NCBI RefSeq assembly: GCF_928392795.1
Contig: NZ_CAKMTJ010000005.1
Coordinates: forward strand, 62,001-126,000
Length of the DNA stretch: 64,000 nt
Source: Rothia nasimurium
Lineage (GTDB): Bacteria > Actinomycetota > Actinomycetes > Actinomycetales > Micrococcaceae
Reading direction: 5' to 3'
In this document: in pieces, positions 60,722 through 64,000 of the stretch
Layout: each line of letters begins with the position of its first letter
Position numbering within the stretch: position 1 is the stretch's first letter
Made by a program: the position numbers and the translations under genes
The notes under the pieces: model-generated
Seen by the model: only the letters and a program-made list of their open reading frames with translations
Databases searched by the model: none
What the model was told of the DNA's origin: nothing

Positions 60722-61038
60722 TAGCCCTCAGCTCTGCGGGCGATGGCTTCTTCGAGGCGGTCGAGTTTGCCGGTGAGTTCTCCTGAGTCGTGACCTGGGC
60801 GAATGTCGGCTTTGAGCACGAGGGAGACCCTGTTGCCGTACTTTCCAACGGCTTCGGTGGCGGCTTTGATGACGGCCATGCACTCATCCCAGTCACCTTC
60901 GATGGTGGTAAACATGGCGTCGGTGCGGTGGGGCAGGCCCGAATCGCGGACAATCTGGACGGCTTCTGCAACGGCGTCGTGCACGGACCCGGACGGGTCG
61001 CCGCCGCCAGTGGGGGCTACAGAGAATGCAAATAACAT
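60721..61038 (-). CDS. Thiamine-binding (MTH1187/YkoF-type) protein
   Basis: The 105-aa protein has MLFAFSVAPTGGGDPSGSVH, IVRDSGLPHRTDAMFTTIEG and VSLVLKADIRPG, the compact ferredoxin-like fold of the PF01910 thiamine-binding family (DUF77). It probably binds thiamine or HMP; role not established. It is the first gene of a two-gene unit with the dimer glycosylase. Confidence 0.85.
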   Translation of the reverse strand: MLFAFSVAPTGGGDPSGSVHDAVAEAVQIVRDSGLPHRTDAMFTTIEGDWDECMAVIKAATEAVGKYGNRVSLVLKADIRPGHDSGELTGKLDRLEEAIARRAEG

Positions 61039-61075
61039 GTCTCTACCGTACCGCTCATACGGTTAAATAGAGAGC

Positions 61076-62719
61076 GTGATGACTTCTGATTTTTCTCGTG
61101 TTCCCGGTGCCCCCGTTAGCGCCGATACTGCCGCCCTCACCCGTCTGCACGCTGCCCTGACCGAGCTCAACTACACCTACGACGGTATCGAGGAGTTGCT
61201 GGGGTCTCGCGCTTTTGAGGCGATGACCCGCGACCAGGTGGTGCCCGGTCTCTACCGGGTGAGCCAGATTCTGGGGCAGGAGGCGACATCAGAAACCTTT
61301 ACCACCGCCCAGCGGAATCTGGCCCAGCTGGTGCGCTTCTTCCTCTTTGGCACCGCTCTGCCCGGTGGGGACCTTGAGGACGCACTGGGGGCAGGTAGCC
61401 TGGACCTGCTGCTGGATCTGGGGCTGGCGGAGCCCACCGAGGACGGCCTGGTACAGGCTGCCGTAGACCTGCGGCCGCACGCCGCAGACGACGGAACCGA
61501 ACTCTTTGTGGCCAGCGACTTGGGCGCCCACCAGCGCCCCGGCGTCCTGCGTAAGGACCACGTGCTGGGTATCGGCCATGCCTCCCTTACCCTGGCCCAG
61601 CTCACCGAGCGAACCCCCGTAGACCGGGCCCTCGATCTGGGCACCGGATGCGGCATCCAGGTCTTCCACCTGCTGGCCCACACCCGCCACGTGACCGCTA
61701 CCGACATTTCCGAGCGTGCCCTGGCCTTTACCCGCTTTAACCTGCTGCTCAACGCGTCCGCCCTGAACCTTGATGCGACCAACCTCGAAGAGCGCGTGAG
61801 CCTGCGCTTAGGTTCCCTGCTCGAACCGGTCGCCGGTGAAACCTTCGACCTGGTGGTCTCTAACCCGCCCTTTGTTATCACCCCGCGCAGCGACCACGAG
61901 AGCCCCGAAGACCAGTTCACCTACCGCGATGGCGGCATGGCAGGGGACGGTATCGTCTCAACCCTGGTGCAGCAGCTACCCACCGTGCTCGCCCCCGGCG
62001 GGCGCGCCCAGATGCTGGGTAACTGGGAAATCCCCGTGGACGGCCAGGACGGCCCCATCGACTGGGCAGACCGCCCCCGCGCCTGGGTGGGGGAGGAGAC
62101 CGAAGCCTGGTTCATCCAGCGCGAGGTTCTTGAACCCGAACAGTACGCCGAAACCTGGCTACGCGATGCCAGCGAAAACCGCGACCCCGCCCACTTTGAA
62201 GCCGCCTACACCGCCTACCTGCGCGACTTCGCCTCCCGTGGCGTTGGCTCCATCGGGTTTGGCATGATTTGGCTGCGTAAGCCGAACCCGGCGTCCGCAG
62301 GGGAACGCCTACACCGCTTCGAAGAAATCACCTACCCCATCCAGCAGCCCATTGCCCCCTTCATCACCGAGGCGGTGGAGCACTTTGATCAGGTCACCGC
62401 CTTGAGCGATGCCGAGCTGCTAGAGAAGCACCTGGTTGTTGCCGGGGACGTGACCGAAGAACGCCACGCTACCCCCGGCTCCGAGCACCCCTCCGTGATT
62501 CTGCTGCGTGCAGGTGCCGGGCTGCGCCGCACCATCCTAGAAACCACAGAGACCTCCGGCTTCGTCTCCGCCTGCGACGGGGAACTGACCGCCGGCCAAA
62601 TCGTCGGTGCCCTAGCTGCCCTGCTGGGCTGGGAGACCGAAGAACCCAGACAAGTATTAATCAGTAACATGCGCGAACTGCTCGAAAAGGGCTTTTTGCG
62701 GATTGACCAGGGCGACTAG
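61076..62719 (+). CDS. SAM-dependent methyltransferase (HemK/PrmC-like core, extended)
   Basis: The 547-aa protein has an N-terminal helical domain of ~190 residues (DUF7059-like), a class I methyltransferase core with DRALDLGTGCGIQVF, HVTATDISERALAFTRFN and the NPPF motif LVVSNPPFVITP, and a C-terminal winged-like region. The NPPF motif points to N-methylation of glutamine or adenine. Long fused methyltransferases of this shape occur in many actinobacteria, but their target is unknown to me. GTG 61076 and ATG 61079 are adjacent alternatives, with TAAATAGAGAG just upstream and no Shine-Dalgarno. Confidence 0.8.
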   Translation: MMTSDFSRVPGAPVSADTAALTRLHAALTELNYTYDGIEELLGSRAFEAMTRDQVVPGLYRVSQILGQEATSETFTTAQRNLAQLVRFFLFGTALPGGDLEDALGAGSLDLLLDLGLAEPTEDGLVQAAVDLRPHAADDGTELFVASDLGAHQRPGVLRKDHVLGIGHASLTLAQLTERTPVDRALDLGTGCGIQVFHLLAHTRHVTATDISERALAFTRFNLLLNASALNLDATNLEERVSLRLGSLLEPVAGETFDLVVSNPPFVITPRSDHESPEDQFTYRDGGMAGDGIVSTLVQQLPTVLAPGGRAQMLGNWEIPVDGQDGPIDWADRPRAWVGEETEAWFIQREVLEPEQYAETWLRDASENRDPAHFEAAYTAYLRDFASRGVGSIGFGMIWLRKPNPASAGERLHRFEEITYPIQQPIAPFITEAVEHFDQVTALSDAELLEKHLVVAGDVTEERHATPGSEHPSVILLRAGAGLRRTILETTETSGFVSACDGELTAGQIVGALAALLGWETEEPRQVLISNMRELLEKGFLRIDQGD

Positions 62720-62728
62720 ACTGGGGCC

Positions 62729-63148
62729 ATGGTAGAGAATCCTATTAAAACCCTGTCTGAAGACCGCTGCTGGGAGCTGCTAGCTGCCCACGAGTTCGGC
62801 CGCCTGGCCCTGGCTGTTGGCGGGGAGGTAGATATCTACCCCGTCAACTTTGTGGTGCACGAGAAGAAAATCTACTTCCGCACCGCAGCCGGCCAGAAGC
62901 TCTCAGAAGTCGTCATCAGCCGCAAGGCCGCCTTCGAAATTGACGAGGTCATCGACGGTACTGCCCGCTCCGTTGTCGTGCACGGCAACGCCCACTGGCT
63001 CACCAGCGAAGCCGACCTCGACGCGGTTGAAGCCCTGGGCCTGCGCACCTACTCACCGACCTACAAGACCAACTGGGTTGAGGTAGAGCCGGTGAGCGTC
63101 AGCGGGCGCGAGTTCGAAATCGGGGCAGAACCTGCCGACGAGCTTTAA
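62729..63148 (+). CDS. Pyridoxamine 5'-phosphate oxidase-fold flavoprotein (second)
   Basis: The 139-aa protein has LSEDRCWELLAAHEFGRLAL, VDIYPVNFVVHEKKIYFRTAAG and KAAFEIDEV, again the split-barrel PNPOx-like fold. It is more compact than the copy at 58061 and only moderately similar. TAGACT lies 6 bp before the ATG, with no ribosome site, so it may be leaderless. The cofactor and function are not clear. Confidence 0.8.
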   Translation: MVENPIKTLSEDRCWELLAAHEFGRLALAVGGEVDIYPVNFVVHEKKIYFRTAAGQKLSEVVISRKAAFEIDEVIDGTARSVVVHGNAHWLTSEADLDAVEALGLRTYSPTYKTNWVEVEPVSVSGREFEIGAEPADEL

Positions 63149-63287
63149 GGGGCTAAGGGGGGCCAGCACCGGTACTGGCCCCCGCACGCCCGCGCTCTAA
63201 GGTCACATCGGTCTAAGTAGACACGAAGCCCCGTAAGTCGGCTATTGTTGTGCATACACGCGAAAAACCGACCCCAAGGAGCCCTCA

Positions 63288-64000
63288 GTGCCCACTAAGG
63301 CAACCACCGAGCACGGCAAGTCACTGCTGATCGTGGAATCCCCCTCGAAGGTAAAAACCATCAGCGGGTACCTGGGCGATGCCTTCATCGTTGAATCCTC
63401 CATGGGGCATATCCGCGACCTTCCCCAGCCCTCCGAGCTGCCCGATGAGCTCAAAAAGAGCCCCGTCGGCAAGTTCGCGGTCAACGTAGAAGAAGGCTTC
63501 GAGCCCTACTACGTGGTCAACCCCGATAAGAAAAAGAAGGTCACCGAGCTCAAGCGCCTGCTCAAAGAGTCCGATGCCCTCTACCTGGCAACCGATGGTG
63601 ACCGCGAAGGTGAAGCCATTGCCTGGCACCTGCTGCAGGTGCTCAAGCCCAAGGTGCCCGTCTACCGTCTGACCTTCCCCGAAATCACCAAAGAAGCGAT
63701 CCAGCGCGGCTTCAATGAACTGCGCGATATCGATAACAACCTGGTGGATGCCCAGGAAACCCGCCGTGTGCTCGACCGTATCTACGGTTACGAGCTCTCA
63801 CCGGTCCTCTGGCGCAAGGTCTCCCGCGGCCTGTCAGCCGGTCGCGTCCAGTCCGTTGCCACCCGCCTGGTCGTAGAGCGTGAGCGCGAACGCATGGCCT
63901 TCCGCTCAGCCACCTACTGGGACCTCACCGGTACCTTCACCACCTCCGCCTCCGAATCTTTCACCGCCAAGCTTTCTGCCGTTGACGGTGCCCGCGTGGC
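63288..64000 (+). CDS. topA: DNA topoisomerase I, N-terminal part (runs off the right edge)
   Basis: The TOPRIM domain is present: KSLLIVESPSKVKTISGYLG, SMGHIRDLP, VTELKRLLKESDALYLATDGDREGEAIAWHL with the DxD-type acidic residues, and the following VYRLTFPEITKEAI and GRVQSVATRLV. This is type IA topoisomerase, which relaxes negative supercoils. The active-site Tyr lies beyond the window. GTG 63288 follows AAGGAG by 7 bp. The N-terminus is 12 residues longer than the conserved start, as is common in actinobacteria. Confidence 0.95.
   Translation, partial: MPTKATTEHGKSLLIVESPSKVKTISGYLGDAFIVESSMGHIRDLPQPSELPDELKKSPVGKFAVNVEEGFEPYYVVNPDKKKKVTELKRLLKESDALYLATDGDREGEAIAWHLLQVLKPKVPVYRLTFPEITKEAIQRGFNELRDIDNNLVDAQETRRVLDRIYGYELSPVLWRKVSRGLSAGRVQSVATRLVVERERERMAFRSATYWDLTGTFTTSASESFTAKLSAVDGARV

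Noticed and set aside
63156..63183. GGGGCCAG...CTGGCCCC hairpin as terminator before topA
   Set aside because: The stem is short and no T-run follows; it may be structural only.

Overview
The window is a piece of a high-GC actinobacterial chromosome. Gene content and order fit the Micrococcaceae, most likely Rothia or a close relative: a sterol-carrier-family gene beside purF-purM, a DUF3073 gene, a GlxR-type Crp next to a MarP-type protease, a Tad-like pilus locus convergent with a DEAH/DUF1998 helicase, and several start codons with a -10 box but no Shine-Dalgarno, as in leaderless transcripts. The genus is inferred from memory of families and synteny; no search was run.

Layout. 1-3.6 kb: the 3' end of clpB, a sirtuin, two decayed genes and a DUF3073 gene. 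3.65-7.3 kb: an AbiEi-like/DUF559-like gene between 128-bp direct repeats, then a phosphodiester glycosidase and a glycosyltransferase/GtrA fusion. 7.4-12.3 kb: purM-purF, a small membrane protein, a sterol-carrier-family protein and an asparaginase. 12.4-16.2 kb: a tetR-MMPL operon. 16.3-17.5 kb: a paralogue of the 3.98-kb gene, again between direct repeats. 17.7-20.0 kb: purD and purC. 20.0-26.2 kb: lactate utilisation (GntR regulator, permease, lldEFG). 26.3-31.6 kb: an antiporter, an acyltransferase-like membrane protein of mosaic base composition, an MMPL gene with no clear start, and an FMN reductase. 31.7-38.7 kb: tRNA-Pro, two ABC half-transporters, a metallophosphoesterase and a class A PBP. 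38.8-51.5 kb: housekeeping genes (DUF4177, RidA, NUDIX, crp, marP, an APC permease, aroQ, acs, nth, NUDIX, a PolA-like polymerase). 51.6-58.0 kb: the Tad locus and helicase. 58-64 kb: small enzymes and the start of topA.

How the genes fit together. Lactate enters through the permease and is oxidised by LldEFG; two TNGTNNNACNA-type sites in the divergent spacer suggest shared GntR control. Four purine genes lie in two clusters. Nth, a T4-endonuclease-V-like glycosylase, the PolA-like enzyme and an MrfA-like helicase form a scattered DNA-repair set. The Tad genes have the ATPase, the membrane platform and the pseudopilins of an envelope secretion or pilus machine.

The most unusual feature is a pair of cassettes at 3655-5006 and 16335-17544. 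Each has one AbiEi-N/PD-(D/E)XK (DUF559-like) gene with a motif containing a DnaA-box sequence 50-60 bp upstream, and each sits between direct repeats built from palindromes. The repeat families differ between the two cassettes, and a solo copy of the second repeat lies at 12.3 kb. This looks like an undescribed mobile or homing-like unit. A decayed polyphosphate-polymerase/DUF4956/carbohydrate-binding locus at 2.3-3.1 kb and an over-represented octamer GCGTCCGC are also worth attention.
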